Assembly (NCBI RefSeq): GCF_004349265.1 | Contig: NZ_SMFL01000001.1 | Span: forward strand, 434,001 to 498,000 | DNA length: 64,000 nucleotides | Direction: 5' to 3' | DNA from: Dyadobacter psychrotolerans | Lineage (GTDB): Bacteria > Bacteroidota > Bacteroidia > Cytophagales > Spirosomataceae | Part shown: positions 1-8,666 of the stretch, piece after piece | How positions within the stretch are numbered: the first letter of the stretch is position 1 | How the letters are laid out: every line of letters begins with the position of its first letter | Translations under genes and position numbers: made by a program | The notes under the pieces: generated by a model | Seen by the model: only the letters and a program-made list of their open reading frames with translations | Databases searched by the model: none | What the model was told of the DNA's origin: nothing

Positions 1-476
1 GCACCGAAAAGGGAAAAGTCAATCTGTTTTTCAAGTATCGTATGGAGGCCACAGCAAGGCTTTTCAAAGAAGGGAAAATCAAATACATCATCCTGAGCGG
101 CAACAACGATTCGCAATATTATAACGAACCGCTGGACATGAAAAAGGCTCTGCTGAATTTGGGCGTACCGGAAAATGTGATGACACTGGACTATGCGGGT
201 TTTCGCACATTCGATTCCATTGTGAGATGCAAAGAGGTTTTTAACCAGGATAATTTTACGATTATTTCACAAAACTTCCACAACGCCCGAGCGCTTTATA
301 TTGCAAGAAACGAAGGAATAAGCGCTATTTCATTTGCTGCACAGGATGTTCCGGATGGATATTCAATGCGAACCTTGATCCGAGAATATCTGGCCAGACC
401 CAAGGCTGTTCTGGATGTTCATATTTTGAGACCAAACGCCGATGTTACGTCAAATACTGAGATTAAAAAAAAATGA
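1..476 (+). CDS. SanA/YdcF-like (DUF218) protein, 5' truncated
   Basis: This is the C-terminal part of a SanA-type DUF218 protein. The frame is open from base 3 upstream of the first ATG at 42, so the gene starts outside the window. The visible part carries the family landmarks: a YRMEA segment, a YIILSGNN strand, the YNEP turn, the highly characteristic LDYAGFRT motif and IISQNFHNARAL near the end. In enterobacteria SanA is an inner-membrane protein linked to envelope barrier function and vancomycin exclusion; the biochemical activity is not settled. The N-terminal membrane anchor expected in this family is not visible because of the truncation. The stop is followed about 50 bases later by the next gene on the same strand, so co-transcription is possible. 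Family assignment is strong, function is only known by analogy. Confidence 0.85.
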   Translation, partial: TEKGKVNLFFKYRMEATARLFKEGKIKYIILSGNNDSQYYNEPLDMKKALLNLGVPENVMTLDYAGFRTFDSIVRCKEVFNQDNFTIISQNFHNARALYIARNEGISAISFAAQDVPDGYSMRTLIREYLARPKAVLDVHILRPNADVTSNTEIKKK

Positions 477-528
477 GGAACTTCAAAGAGCATAAATAGA
501 TTCTACCCATACAGGCAATGACTGATAG

Positions 529-3042
529 ATGAAGAAAATAATACTTTTCCTGGTTTTAATTGTGATAGGAACCTTTGAGGCAGCTTATTCCCAAACGAGC
601 TACACAATTAAGGGACGTATTACGGACGCTTCCAGCGGAGATCCGATTCCTTTCGCGAACATTGCCATAAAGTCTTCACTATCAGGCGGAACCACTAATT
701 TCGATGGCTTCTATCAATTAAAGTACACCCCTCCTGCCGACTCACTGATTGTTACATACGTCGGATACGGAACAAAAACCAAAGCAATTGTACAAAATCA
801 AGCTGAACAGACGATTGATATACAACTTGCCCCCGGATCGCTGCAGCTTAGAGAAGTAAATATTTTTGCAGGAGAAAACCCGGCTTATGCCATCATGCGA
901 AAAATTTTGGCAAACCGTAAGCTGAATAATCCTGAAAACCTGAGCGCTTATGAGTACGAGAGTTATAACAAAATCCAAATTGATATTGATAATCTCTCGG
1001 AAAAATTCAGGAAGCGCAAAGCAATCCAGAAAATGACACACATCGTTGACAAATACGATGAGGTTAAAGGAGACGATGGCGAAACAATCATCCCCATTTT
1101 CATATCGGAGTCGGTATCCAATGTTTATTACAGAAACGACCCGAAGAAGAAAAAAGAAATCATAAACAAAACCAAGGTTTCAGGTGTCGGATTAACTGAC
1201 GGAAGCCTTGTTTCTCAGGTTGTCGGATCATCTTTTCAGCAATATAATTTTTACAACAACTGGCTTAATATTCTTGAAAAAGACTTTGTTTCGCCTATTG
1301 CCGAGAGCTGGAAAATAAATTACGAATATTATCTGGCGGACAGCATCCCCAACGGAAAAGGTTACGATTACCATATCGAATTTGAGCCACGCAGAGAGCA
1401 GGATCTTGCTTTTACAGGTTCTTTCTGGGTGGATGGAGAAGGCTTTGCGCTTACACAAATTGACGCCAGCGTCGGAAAAAAGGCCAATCTCAATTTTATT
1501 GAAAAAATAAAAATTCAGCAATCCTACGAACTTTTTGAGGGCGAAAACAAATGGGTGCCTTTAAAAACCAGAGTACTCATTGATGTAGATGAACCTACAA
1601 AACAAACTGCCGGAATGCTGCTTAAATTTTACTCTTCCAATTCCAAATACAAGGTAAATCAGCCGCTTAGTTCCAAATTTTATGATACGGCTATCGAGCT
1701 TAAAGAAGATTACATGCAGCACGACTCCACTTTCTGGACTAAAAGCCGGCCTGAATCACTAACGCCTTCTGAGATTCTAAGTTTTCAGCTTGTCGATTCA
1801 TTGAAAGTTTTACCCGTGGTAAAAACTTATACGGAGATACTGAACATATTTGTAAACGGCTACAAAAAGCTGGATAAGTGGAACATCGATATCGGCCCCT
1901 ATCTTTATTTGTATGCCAATAATAAGGTAGAAGGCCACCGGTTCAGGCTGGGTTTCAGAACCGACCCCGGATTTAGCAGAAAGTGGATTTTCAGCGGTTA
2001 CGGCGCTTACGGAACGCGCGATAAGGAATTTAAATATGGTGCGGGAATGGACTATATTTTATCCCGAAAACCATGGACAATGGCAGGGATATCGTATTCA
2101 AAAGATCTTGAACGACTTGGCGTTTCTGCCGAAACCATTGGACCCAACACACTTTTTGGTGCTTTTTCCAGATTTGGTGCATTTCGCCGGGCCTATTGGC
2201 AGGAGGATATTGCCGCCTATTTCAAACGGGAGGTTGTAAAAGGTTTGACAGGCAGCGTTCAGTTGAAACACCGTGAATTTGAGCCGCTGTTTCCTTTTGC
2301 CTATCGTACGCTTCCTTCTGCCGGTATAGAATCGCCGCTTAAAAGTTCATTTGATATCACAGAGCTAAACTTTGAAGCACGGTTGGCAAGAAAGGAAACA
2401 TTTCTGCAAAATGACAATGAGCGTATCAGTATGGGAAATGGAAACTCGCCTGCTTTTACACTACGCTACACGGTAGGGATGAAGAATTTTTTTGGCGGGG
2501 ATTTCAACTATCAAAAACTTTCGCTGAATGTAAAGCAAAGTTTTCGTGTAGGCATACTGGGCCGCACGCATTACAACCTTACCGTCGGATACATTCCTTC
2601 AACCCTTCCCTATCCTTTGCTTTATACTCCGCTTGGAAACGAGTCACTGTTTTATGTTGACAATGCGTTCAACATGATGAAATATTTTGAGTTCATCAGT
2701 GACCGTTATGTCGTTTTGCGTATGGAGCACAATTTCGAAGGCTTGCTTTTTAACCGCTTACCGGCAATACGAAAATTGAAATGGCGTATGCTGGCTACCG
2801 GAAAATTGTTTTATGGCAGCGTAAGCGATGCAAACTTAAATCTCACTCCTTCCAGTGACAACGAAGGCAATATTATTCCAACATTTAACAAACTACACGA
2901 TGTCCCGTACATAGAACTTGGCTACGGAATTGATAATATTTTTAAAGCAGGCAGGATAGATTTCGTGCACCGGCTTACCTACCTGCAAAATCCGAATGTG
3001 ACACCTTTTGCTGTTAAAATCTCCTTCTGGTTTAACTTGTAA
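529..3042 (+). CDS. DUF5686 / carboxypeptidase-regulatory-like outer-membrane protein
   Basis: This 837-residue protein has a Sec signal peptide (residues 1-21, ending AAYS/Q), then a carboxypeptidase-D regulatory-like beta domain (about 25-105: an IKGRITD start and a DGFYQLKY turn) as seen at the front of SusC-type and DUF5686 proteins. The rest matches DUF5686: an acidic/basic periplasmic region (about 110-400) and a C-terminal half rich in alternating aromatic beta strands ending in FWFNL, with a terminal aromatic residue typical of outer-membrane barrels. It is therefore predicted to sit in the outer membrane. No TonB plug is visible. The role of DUF5686 proteins is unknown. It lies downstream of the SanA-like gene on the same strand and converges on the ABC ATPase gene, with only 12 bases between the stop codons. 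Confidence 0.85.
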   Translation: MKKIILFLVLIVIGTFEAAYSQTSYTIKGRITDASSGDPIPFANIAIKSSLSGGTTNFDGFYQLKYTPPADSLIVTYVGYGTKTKAIVQNQAEQTIDIQLAPGSLQLREVNIFAGENPAYAIMRKILANRKLNNPENLSAYEYESYNKIQIDIDNLSEKFRKRKAIQKMTHIVDKYDEVKGDDGETIIPIFISESVSNVYYRNDPKKKKEIINKTKVSGVGLTDGSLVSQVVGSSFQQYNFYNNWLNILEKDFVSPIAESWKINYEYYLADSIPNGKGYDYHIEFEPRREQDLAFTGSFWVDGEGFALTQIDASVGKKANLNFIEKIKIQQSYELFEGENKWVPLKTRVLIDVDEPTKQTAGMLLKFYSSNSKYKVNQPLSSKFYDTAIELKEDYMQHDSTFWTKSRPESLTPSEILSFQLVDSLKVLPVVKTYTEILNIFVNGYKKLDKWNIDIGPYLYLYANNKVEGHRFRLGFRTDPGFSRKWIFSGYGAYGTRDKEFKYGAGMDYILSRKPWTMAGISYSKDLERLGVSAETIGPNTLFGAFSRFGAFRRAYWQEDIAAYFKREVVKGLTGSVQLKHREFEPLFPFAYRTLPSAGIESPLKSSFDITELNFEARLARKETFLQNDNERISMGNGNSPAFTLRYTVGMKNFFGGDFNYQKLSLNVKQSFRVGILGRTHYNLTVGYIPSTLPYPLLYTPLGNESLFYVDNAFNMMKYFEFISDRYVVLRMEHNFEGLLFNRLPAIRKLKWRMLATGKLFYGSVSDANLNLTPSSDNEGNIIPTFNKLHDVPYIELGYGIDNIFKAGRIDFVHRLTYLQNPNVTPFAVKISFWFNL

Positions 3043-3054
3043 GAAAAAAATCAA

Positions 3055-4035
3055 TTACTGAATCTTCATCACATCACGTTCCGAATAAGTTAAAAAGACC
3101 TGCTCTCCTACTTCCAGATCCTTGCGGTTGCGGTAAAATGCCAGGGATCCCTGCTTGTTTACACAGCGGATTTCCCAATGATTTCCATGAAAGCGGATCG
3201 CATCAACGGAACCTGTCCATTTACTTTTTTCAGGATTCTTTGTCCGCTTTATTTTTTCGGGACGTATAAACCGTTTCTTGTCTGCTGTTGAATCCGCCAG
3301 CCAGTTGATATCACCTGTTAATTCAGCCACGTAGCTGTCAACCGGTTGGTTGTAAACTTCCTGGGGAGAGCCCGTCTGAATGATCTTGCCATCACGAAGT
3401 ACCGCGATTCGATCCGACCACGCCAATGCATCCGATGCCTCATGCGTAACAAAAATGCAGCTCATTTTCTGCTCCTGACGCAAATTTTCAATGGCATCGG
3501 CCAAAACCCTGCGATTATGATTGTCTAGATGAGCGAAAGGTTCATCCAGCAAAAGCACATCCGGCTGTTCAGCAAGGGACTTGGCAATAGCAGTTCGCTG
3601 CTTTTCTCCACCGGACAAAAGTTTTGCTTTCTGGTTTCGGATCGGCTCCAATCCCGTAATTTGTAGCAATTCAGCAACGCGTTCCTTTTTGTACTCAGGA
3701 TCATAAAACCGAAGAGAATAAGCGATATTCTCTTCGACAGTCTGATTCGGAAAGAGCTCAAACTCCTGATGAATCAGCTTGATTTGCTCATGACCAGGAA
3801 TAAGCTCTCCGCTTACCGGACGCAAAAGCTCCTCTTTAAAATAAACCGAACCGGCATCCGCATCCAAAAACCGGCCCAAAATGCGCAGTAACGTACTTTT
3901 TCCAGACCCGCTCTCACCCAATATCCCGAGCCATTCACCGGCGGGCAGGTCAATAGTCACGTCTGACAACACCGCTGCACTGCCATAATGTTTTGAAATC
4001 TCCTGAGCTTTAAGCGTAAGCTTTTGTTTTTTCAT
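3055..4035 (-). CDS. ABC transporter ATP-binding protein (PotA/FbpC/ThiQ-like)
   Basis: This 326-residue ABC ATPase hydrolyses ATP to drive a transporter at the cytoplasmic face. All catalytic motifs are present: Walker A GESGSGKST (residues 40-48), Q-loop near residue 90 (HQEF), signature LSGGEKQR (140-147), Walker B VLLLDEP (160-166) and an H-loop histidine in FVTHE. After residue about 235 there is a short TOBE-like beta domain as in importer ATPases of the PotA/CysA/FbpC group. No permease or binding-protein gene is adjacent, so the substrate cannot be assigned. The start codon lies one base from the stop of the upstream nitroreductase gene, so the two are almost certainly co-transcribed. 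Confidence 0.85.
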   Translation of the reverse strand: MKKQKLTLKAQEISKHYGSAAVLSDVTIDLPAGEWLGILGESGSGKSTLLRILGRFLDADAGSVYFKEELLRPVSGELIPGHEQIKLIHQEFELFPNQTVEENIAYSLRFYDPEYKKERVAELLQITGLEPIRNQKAKLLSGGEKQRTAIAKSLAEQPDVLLLDEPFAHLDNHNRRVLADAIENLRQEQKMSCIFVTHEASDALAWSDRIAVLRDGKIIQTGSPQEVYNQPVDSYVAELTGDINWLADSTADKKRFIRPEKIKRTKNPEKSKWTGSVDAIRFHGNHWEIRCVNKQGSLAFYRNRKDLEVGEQVFLTYSERDVMKIQ

Positions 4036-4036
4036 G

Positions 4037-4612
4037 TTATTCTGCCCAGGTCACTTTGTTTTCAACAGGCGTACGGCGGGCCGGAACTTCGGCGGCATCA
4101 TGATAACCCATGAAAAATAATCCCAGACATTTTTGATTTTCAGGCAATTCGAGGAAAAGACCCAGTTCTTTTAATATGGCAGGACTGCTCCAGTATGATC
4201 CAATGCCGTAAGCTGTTGCTGTCAGCCACATATTTTGCACTGCACAAGCAACAGCGGCTGTTTCCTCCCACTCAGGAAGTTTTTCTGGATGAAGCTCTGC
4301 ATTGATGGCGATAACACAATTTGACTTCAAAACTTTATCGCCGGCAGCATCATATCTTGCCTGAGAAAACGATTCAGCAGATGTTACCGTTCTGTATCTC
4401 TCTGAGAAAAAACCTGCAAGTCTGTTACGGCTGTCTCCTTTAAAAACAATAAAACGCCATGGTTCGGTCAGCTTGTGCGTTGGCGCATAGTTGGCATTTT
4501 CCAAAATGGTATTGATGATTTCTACCGGGATTTCCTTTTCTATATAACTTGGCGGAAAAATGCTTCTGCGGCTGCGTATGGTATCGTTGATAATTTCTGC
4601 TGCGCTGCTCAT
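4037..4612 (-). CDS. Nitroreductase family protein (YdjA-like)
   Basis: This 191-residue protein is a small single-domain FMN-dependent nitroreductase. Family landmarks are the N-terminal RRS segment that contacts FMN phosphate (residues 14-16), the APTHKLTEPWRF motif (about 43-54) and GIGSYWSS in the C-terminal half that closes the flavin site. It would act as a cytoplasmic NAD(P)H oxidoreductase; the natural substrate is unknown. It is the first gene of a two-gene minus-strand unit with the ABC ATPase. A TAnnTTTG-type -7 element lies about 32 bases upstream of the start. Confidence 0.85.
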   Translation of the reverse strand: MSSAAEIINDTIRSRRSIFPPSYIEKEIPVEIINTILENANYAPTHKLTEPWRFIVFKGDSRNRLAGFFSERYRTVTSAESFSQARYDAAGDKVLKSNCVIAINAELHPEKLPEWEETAAVACAVQNMWLTATAYGIGSYWSSPAILKELGLFLELPENQKCLGLFFMGYHDAAEVPARRTPVENKVTWAE

Positions 4613-4644
4613 TGAAATTTACTTAAATTTGATAAAACGTTTTG

Positions 4645-4652
4645 CAAAGCTA
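4645..4652 (-). promoter_or_regulatory. Candidate Bacteroidota promoter -7 element for the nitroreductase/ABC unit
   Basis: On the minus strand this reads TAGCTTTG, an exact match to the TAnnTTTG -7 consensus of Bacteroidota primary sigma factor. It sits about 32 bases upstream of the nitroreductase ATG. No convincing -33 TTTG box was found at the expected distance. Confidence 0.4.
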
Positions 4653-4844
4653 AGGAATATAACTGTTGCGCTATTGCCGGGAAAAGCAGTATTTGCAGCT
4701 GTATTTACTTTTCGTTCATAATCTTAAAATACCAGCGGTTGAGCCTGCATACCACTAACCACGAAATTTTTATGCGTCCTGTAAATTATTTTAACTTGCA
4801 GCGCTAATCAAAAACTCGCTTACTTAACTCAATCGTTCATTCCT

Positions 4845-5165
4845 ATGCTCGTTACCACTACACCTAACATTGAAGGAAAAAAAATTGTTAAATACATCGG
4901 ACTCGTTAATGGAGAGGCTATTATAGGAGCTAACGTTATGAGAGACGTTATGGCTAAAATAACCGATATCGTTGGAGGAAGATCGGGCACCTACGAGCAG
5001 GGACTGCGCGAGGCCAAAAGCATTGCTATCCGGGAGATGATGGACCAGGCACAAAGACTGGGCGCCAATGCGATCATCGGGGTCGATCTTGATTTCGAAA
5101 CAATAGGCAGTAACGGAGCCATGCTTATGGTTAGCTCCAACGGGACTGCGGTGATTATAGAATAG
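4845..5165 (+). CDS. YbjQ/UPF0145 family protein
   Basis: This 106-residue protein matches the YbjQ (UPF0145) family in full length. It has the initial [13 protein letters not shown] strand, the GEAIIGANV segment, a central helix with RSGTYE and the [13 protein letters not shown] motif, ending with the [11 protein letters not shown] strand. These proteins form small pentamer-like beta assemblies and are sometimes labelled heavy-metal-binding, but no biochemical function is established. The gene stands alone between the divergent nitroreductase gene and the convergent metF gene (2 bases between stops). Confidence 0.9.
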   Translation: MLVTTTPNIEGKKIVKYIGLVNGEAIIGANVMRDVMAKITDIVGGRSGTYEQGLREAKSIAIREMMDQAQRLGANAIIGVDLDFETIGSNGAMLMVSSNGTAVIIE

Positions 5166-5167
5166 CC

Positions 5168-6124
5168 TTAAAAAACCTGTTTCGCAATCTGGGCAACATT
5201 GTCGGATTTTCCCATGGTGTAAAAATGCAGGACAGGCACACCGTAGGCCAGCAATTCCCTGCACTGCTGCACTCCCCACTCAATTCCTACCTGGCGTACA
5301 TCCTTGTCGGATGCACACTGCATAGCTGCCTTTACGAGGTCTTCAGGAAATTCGAGGTGAAAAATACTGGCAAGTACCGACAGCTGTTTTTTAGTAGCAA
5401 GAGGTTTTAGGCCGGGAATGATCGGAACAGTAATTCCTTCCGCCCTACACCTTTCTACAAAACTGAAATATTTCTGATTATCAAAAAACATCTGGGTTAC
5501 AATGTAATTGGCACCCAACTCAACCTTGCGGCGAAGATGTTCATAGTCCGTATCAAAACTGGTTGCGTCAAAATGTTTTTCAGGATAACCAGCCACGCCA
5601 ATACAAAAATTAGTCGGGGCCGTTTCTGTTTCAGCATTCAGCAGAATTCCGTTGTTCATATTATGAACCTGAGTTACCAGCTCCGAAGCGTAAGTATGTC
5701 CGCCTTTTTTGGCTTGAAAAACACCGGCTGATTTTTCAGGGTCACCTCTTAAGACCAATACATTGTCAATTCCAAGATAATGAAGATCAAACAAAACATC
5801 CTCAGTCTCTTCCCTTGTAAAACCGCCACAGATGACATGCGGCACAGCATCAACATGAAACCGTTCCATTAACCTTGCACAAATACCGACTGTACCGGGT
5901 CTTTTACGAACAGGTATCCGTTCGATTAAACCATTTGTACCCACGCGGTCAATGAGTTCTTCTCTGTGATAGGTTACATCAATAAAAGGAGGCTTATATT
6001 CCATTAAAGGCTCAATAGAATCAAATAATTCATTGATATTCTGACCTTTAACCGGCGGTATGATTTCAATGGAAAATAAAGTTTTGCCATTTGCCTGGCT
6101 AATAAACTCGGTTACTTTTGTCAT
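5168..6124 (-). CDS. metF: Methylenetetrahydrofolate reductase
   Basis: This 318-residue protein is a bacterial-type MetF, the FAD enzyme that reduces 5,10-methylene-THF to 5-methyl-THF for methionine synthesis. Seen in sequence: FSIEIIPP at residues 17-24 with the catalytic glutamate, DVTYHRE (about 50), NVLVLRGDP (about 125-133), the TQMFFDN motif and PIIPGLKP. Length is normal for the single-domain bacterial form. No S-box is seen upstream, in contrast to metX in this window. A rho-independent terminator-like hairpin about 80-110 bases upstream would separate it from the acetyltransferase gene. Confidence 0.95.
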   Translation of the reverse strand: MTKVTEFISQANGKTLFSIEIIPPVKGQNINELFDSIEPLMEYKPPFIDVTYHREELIDRVGTNGLIERIPVRKRPGTVGICARLMERFHVDAVPHVICGGFTREETEDVLFDLHYLGIDNVLVLRGDPEKSAGVFQAKKGGHTYASELVTQVHNMNNGILLNAETETAPTNFCIGVAGYPEKHFDATSFDTDYEHLRRKVELGANYIVTQMFFDNQKYFSFVERCRAEGITVPIIPGLKPLATKKQLSVLASIFHLEFPEDLVKAAMQCASDKDVRQVGIEWGVQQCRELLAYGVPVLHFYTMGKSDNVAQIAKQVF

Positions 6125-6195
6125 GTAAGGATTAAGCTGATCGGAAAAAGTTTACAAATGAACAGCATTTAGATAACCAAACCAATTTGTAAAGC

Positions 6196-6231
6196 ACAAA
6201 AAAATGGCTTACCGCATTACAGTAAGCCATT
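6196..6231 (-). terminator. Intrinsic terminator-like hairpin, minus strand
   Basis: A perfect 10-bp stem (AATGGCTTAC at 6203-6212 and its complement at 6222-6231) with a 9-base loop is followed on the minus strand by a run of seven T. It lies about 300 bases downstream of the acetyltransferase gene and just upstream of metF. It may end a long acetyltransferase 3' UTR or an unrecognised small transcript. Confidence 0.65.
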
Positions 6232-6527
6232 CCACGTAAACCCTCCTCTATCAGTGTTCGTCAAAAAAGTTGAATTGGATAGGCTGACAGGGCGTCAGGT
6301 CCAAAGCAACAATTTGCTTGACTGAATACTAATAACTAAAATTCTGTGCCAAAGTATTAAAGAAAATCCAGATAAACAACTTACAGAAGAGTTTTGTACG
6401 TCAATTGTAGTTAAAATACTACAATATGAAAGTAAAATCCTTAGACAAACCCATTTCTTAAAAAAATCCGCAAACAGCCTGTTCACTATTTCACCAAAAA
6501 AGGGAAAAGCTTCCACAGTGTGTTACA
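6232..6527. other. Intergenic stretch without a supported gene
   Basis: Together with the hairpin and metF leader this makes a 403-base gap. On the minus strand it contains a short open stretch that ends ...FNFFDEH and stops just before the terminator hairpin, but no ATG opens it. A 73-codon minus-strand ORF (6295-6516) has an unlikely composition. It could hold a small RNA or a decayed gene end; nothing is certain. Confidence 0.4.
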
Positions 6528-7004
6528 TTAGAATGACTGCACACTATTTTTAACGTCCCGGGTCATCTCAATATGATCAATCAAATCCTCCTGGTATACT
6601 TCACCTGACTGAACAAATCCAAAGGACTCATAAAATCGTTTCAGATATAATTGTGCACCAATCCTGATAGCCGTAGCACCATAGCGCTCCTCCAGTTTTA
6701 ATATAGACACATTCAAAAGCTCGATCCCCAGACCTAATCCGCGTCCTTTTCCCGAAACTACAATCCGGCCTATTGAAGGCTGTTCGTAAGAAAGGCCGGC
6801 AGGGACAATTCTCGAATAAGCCAGCAACACGCCATCCAGGGATCCAAGTATATGCATGCACTTTTGGTCCTTATTATCCATATCCATAAAATTGCAGCCT
6901 TGTTCCACTACAAACACTTCGCTTCTCAAACGGAGCACCTGATATAACGCTTCATTGGTGAGTTCATTGAACGATTTCAACTCCCACGTCAGTTTTAAAT
7001 TCAT
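6528..7004 (-). CDS. GNAT family N-acetyltransferase (ElaA-like)
   Basis: This 158-residue protein matches the ElaA branch of the GNAT acetyltransferases. It carries the ElaA hallmark LYQVLRLRSEVFVVEQ near residues 20-35 and the acetyl-CoA pyrophosphate-binding segment RIVVSGKGRGLGLG (about 81-94), followed by the C-terminal LKRFYESFGF motif (about 123-132). It is cytoplasmic and should transfer acetyl from acetyl-CoA to an unknown amine. It is the only gene in its unit. Confidence 0.9.
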   Translation of the reverse strand: MNLKLTWELKSFNELTNEALYQVLRLRSEVFVVEQGCNFMDMDNKDQKCMHILGSLDGVLLAYSRIVPAGLSYEQPSIGRIVVSGKGRGLGLGIELLNVSILKLEERYGATAIRIGAQLYLKRFYESFGFVQSGEVYQEDLIDHIEMTRDVKNSVQSF

Positions 7005-7063
7005 TTTTTGACAAATTAGTCTTGAAAGGTTCCTGTTTTATGCCGGTTTTAAACTGTCTTTTA

Positions 7064-7071
7064 TAAATTTG
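7064..7071 (+). promoter_or_regulatory. Candidate promoter -7 element for the YebC gene
   Basis: TAAATTTG matches the Bacteroidota TAnnTTTG element. It is 120 bases upstream of the YebC start, leaving a leader of about 110 bases. Confidence 0.4.
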
Positions 7072-7190
7072 CAACATAATTAGGAATAGCTTGCCAATTA
7101 CACAAATCAGTTTTAATGCTGCACATCAGCTTAATGGCTTATTTAATCAGGTAAGTACCAGAATAACAACATTTTAATCAAAAAGTAAAA

Positions 7191-7907
7191 ATGGGAAGAG
7201 CCTACGAATATAGAAAGGCGCGTATGTTCAAACGTTGGGACAAAATGGCAAAGACCTTTACCAGAATTGGTAAGGATATCGTTCTTGCTGTTAAAAGCGG
7301 TACTGCCGACCCAAATACAAATGCAAGATTGCGTGTGCTTCTTCAAAATGCAAGAGCTGCCAACATGCCGAAAGAAACCGTTGAGCGGGCCATTAAAAGA
7401 GCAACATCCAAGGATCAGGATGATTATAAAGAAATGGTGTATGAGGGTTACGGTCCGCACGGCGTAGCCATTCTGGTAGAAAGTACAACCGATAATCCAA
7501 CCCGCACAGTAGCTAACGTGCGCAGCTATTTTAACAAACTTGGCGGCAGCCTTGGAACGATGGGTATGCTGGACTTCATTTTTGACCGTAAATGTATTTT
7601 TAAGGTAAAAAATGATGGCTCGAAAGATGTCGAAGAACTCGAATTCGAACTGATCGACTTCGGTGGCGAGGAAGTTTTCCTGGACGAAGAAGCCAATCAG
7701 ATCAATATCTACGGGGAATTTACAGCTTTTGGAACCTTACAGCATTATCTGGAAGAAAACGGTTTTGAGATCGTTGAAGCGGACTTTGAACGCATTCCAA
7801 GTGATACCAAAACCTTATCCGAAGAAGAAGCTGCCGAAGTGGAAAAACTTATTGAGAAAATTGAGGACGACGACGATGTACAGCGTGTCTACCACAACAT
7901 GGCGTAA
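7191..7907 (+). CDS. YebC/PmpR/TACO1 family protein
   Basis: This 238-residue protein is a full-length YebC-family member. Landmarks are the start MGRAYEYRKARMFKRWDKM (the family usually reads GHSKWANIKHRK; this is the Bacteroidota variant), the NMPKETVERAIKRA segment (about 59-72) and the YEGYGPHGVAILVE motif (about 85-98). The C-terminal part is acidic. Family members were described as transcription regulators (PmpR); more recent work links YebC and mitochondrial TACO1 to translation of proline-rich stretches. The gene is monocistronic, converging on the GreA-like gene with 11 bases between stops. Confidence 0.93.
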   Translation: MGRAYEYRKARMFKRWDKMAKTFTRIGKDIVLAVKSGTADPNTNARLRVLLQNARAANMPKETVERAIKRATSKDQDDYKEMVYEGYGPHGVAILVESTTDNPTRTVANVRSYFNKLGGSLGTMGMLDFIFDRKCIFKVKNDGSKDVEELEFELIDFGGEEVFLDEEANQINIYGEFTAFGTLQHYLEENGFEIVEADFERIPSDTKTLSEEEAAEVEKLIEKIEDDDDVQRVYHNMA

Positions 7908-7918
7908 CACCGTCCCGG

Positions 7919-8365
7919 TTATTCTACATGAAGTATTTTCTGCTCCTTATTTTGAAAACGAAACTGGTCCCCTTTGACCTTTCCTAATAAAGAGGTTCCT
8001 ACCGGAGATGAAGACGAAACCGCGATGACGGTTTCGTCTTCAAATTTTAGAATCCCCAAGCTCACCGAAACAAAAAACCAGCCGGCTGTTGTATGCACCA
8101 GCGAACCGATTGCCCCTCTTGAAGAGCTGATATTCCCTGCAATTCTTTCCAGCACCGTTTTCTCAAGCCTGATCTGTTCGTATTGTTTGGCGTGCATATT
8201 TCTGTCGAGCTGGCCCATTGAGCGGGATGTTTCATACTTATCCCCCATCGAACTTTTACTTTGGTCATTGGCCGACTCCTGAGCAGCTTCCATGGCGGTC
8301 CAGGCTACCTGCATACGTTCGTCCAGAAGATCCTTCATATATGCAATCAATCCAGTCTTATTCAT
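7919..8365 (-). CDS. GreA/GreB-fold small protein
   Basis: This 148-residue protein resembles Gre transcript-cleavage factors. The N-terminal half is helical and holds AMEAAQESANDQSKSSMGDK followed by YETSRSM, the Gre-like hairpin region; the C-terminal half is an FKBP-like beta domain (GSLVHTTAGWFFVSVSLG..., ISSSSPVGTSLLGK). In classic GreA the hairpin tip carries acidic residues; here the loop is short and the C-terminal domain is divergent, so RNA-polymerase cleavage activity is not assured. Such proteins in Bacteroidota are often mislabelled as 3-oxoacyl-ACP synthase, which nothing in the sequence supports. A TATCTTTG -7 element lies about 70 bases upstream. Confidence 0.65.
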   Translation of the reverse strand: MNKTGLIAYMKDLLDERMQVAWTAMEAAQESANDQSKSSMGDKYETSRSMGQLDRNMHAKQYEQIRLEKTVLERIAGNISSSRGAIGSLVHTTAGWFFVSVSLGILKFEDETVIAVSSSSPVGTSLLGKVKGDQFRFQNKEQKILHVE

Positions 8366-8436
8366 TTCAGTTAATTTAAAATTTGAAATACGATTTAATT
8401 ACGCACTTCAATTTAGCACATTCTTAAAAAAGGGGT

Positions 8437-8444
8437 CAAAGATA
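8437..8444 (-). promoter_or_regulatory. Candidate promoter -7 element for the GreA-fold gene
   Basis: On the minus strand this reads TATCTTTG, an exact TAnnTTTG match, 72 bases before the ATG of the GreA-fold gene. The remainder of the 301-base gap to pyrB holds no other gene. Confidence 0.4.
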
Positions 8445-8636
8445 CATAAGTGAAGACAGGAAAAGTAAAACAAATATATCCGCAGCCATAACTTCCTCAA
8501 AGTCTTGTCATTTTAGAAATTCAATTCTGAATTACTGTTAAGGAAATGTTCGGATTTGCGACATTGTCCCGAAAACTTTCAAAGCCGCATTCCTAAGAAA
8601 ATACCATTTCGATTTTCTCATTGGCCCCATCCTTAC

Positions 8637-8644
8637 TATCTTTG
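8637..8644 (+). promoter_or_regulatory. Candidate promoter -7 element for pyrB
   Basis: TATCTTTG, an exact TAnnTTTG match, sits 22 bases before the pyrB ATG and predicts a short leader. No PyrR-type attenuator is visible between it and the gene. Confidence 0.45.
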
Positions 8645-8666
8645 CCAAACTTCTTGAACATAAGCA

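Noticed and set aside
4824-5279. 151-codon minus-strand ORF opposite the YbjQ-like gene
   Set aside because: The YbjQ-like frame has full family conservation, while this opposite frame has odd composition and also overlaps metF.
6295-6516. 73-codon minus-strand ORF between the acetyltransferase gene and metF
   Set aside because: Composition is hydrophobic and Cys/Ser-rich without a recognisable motif or promoter; it appears to be a chance frame in an A/T-rich gap.
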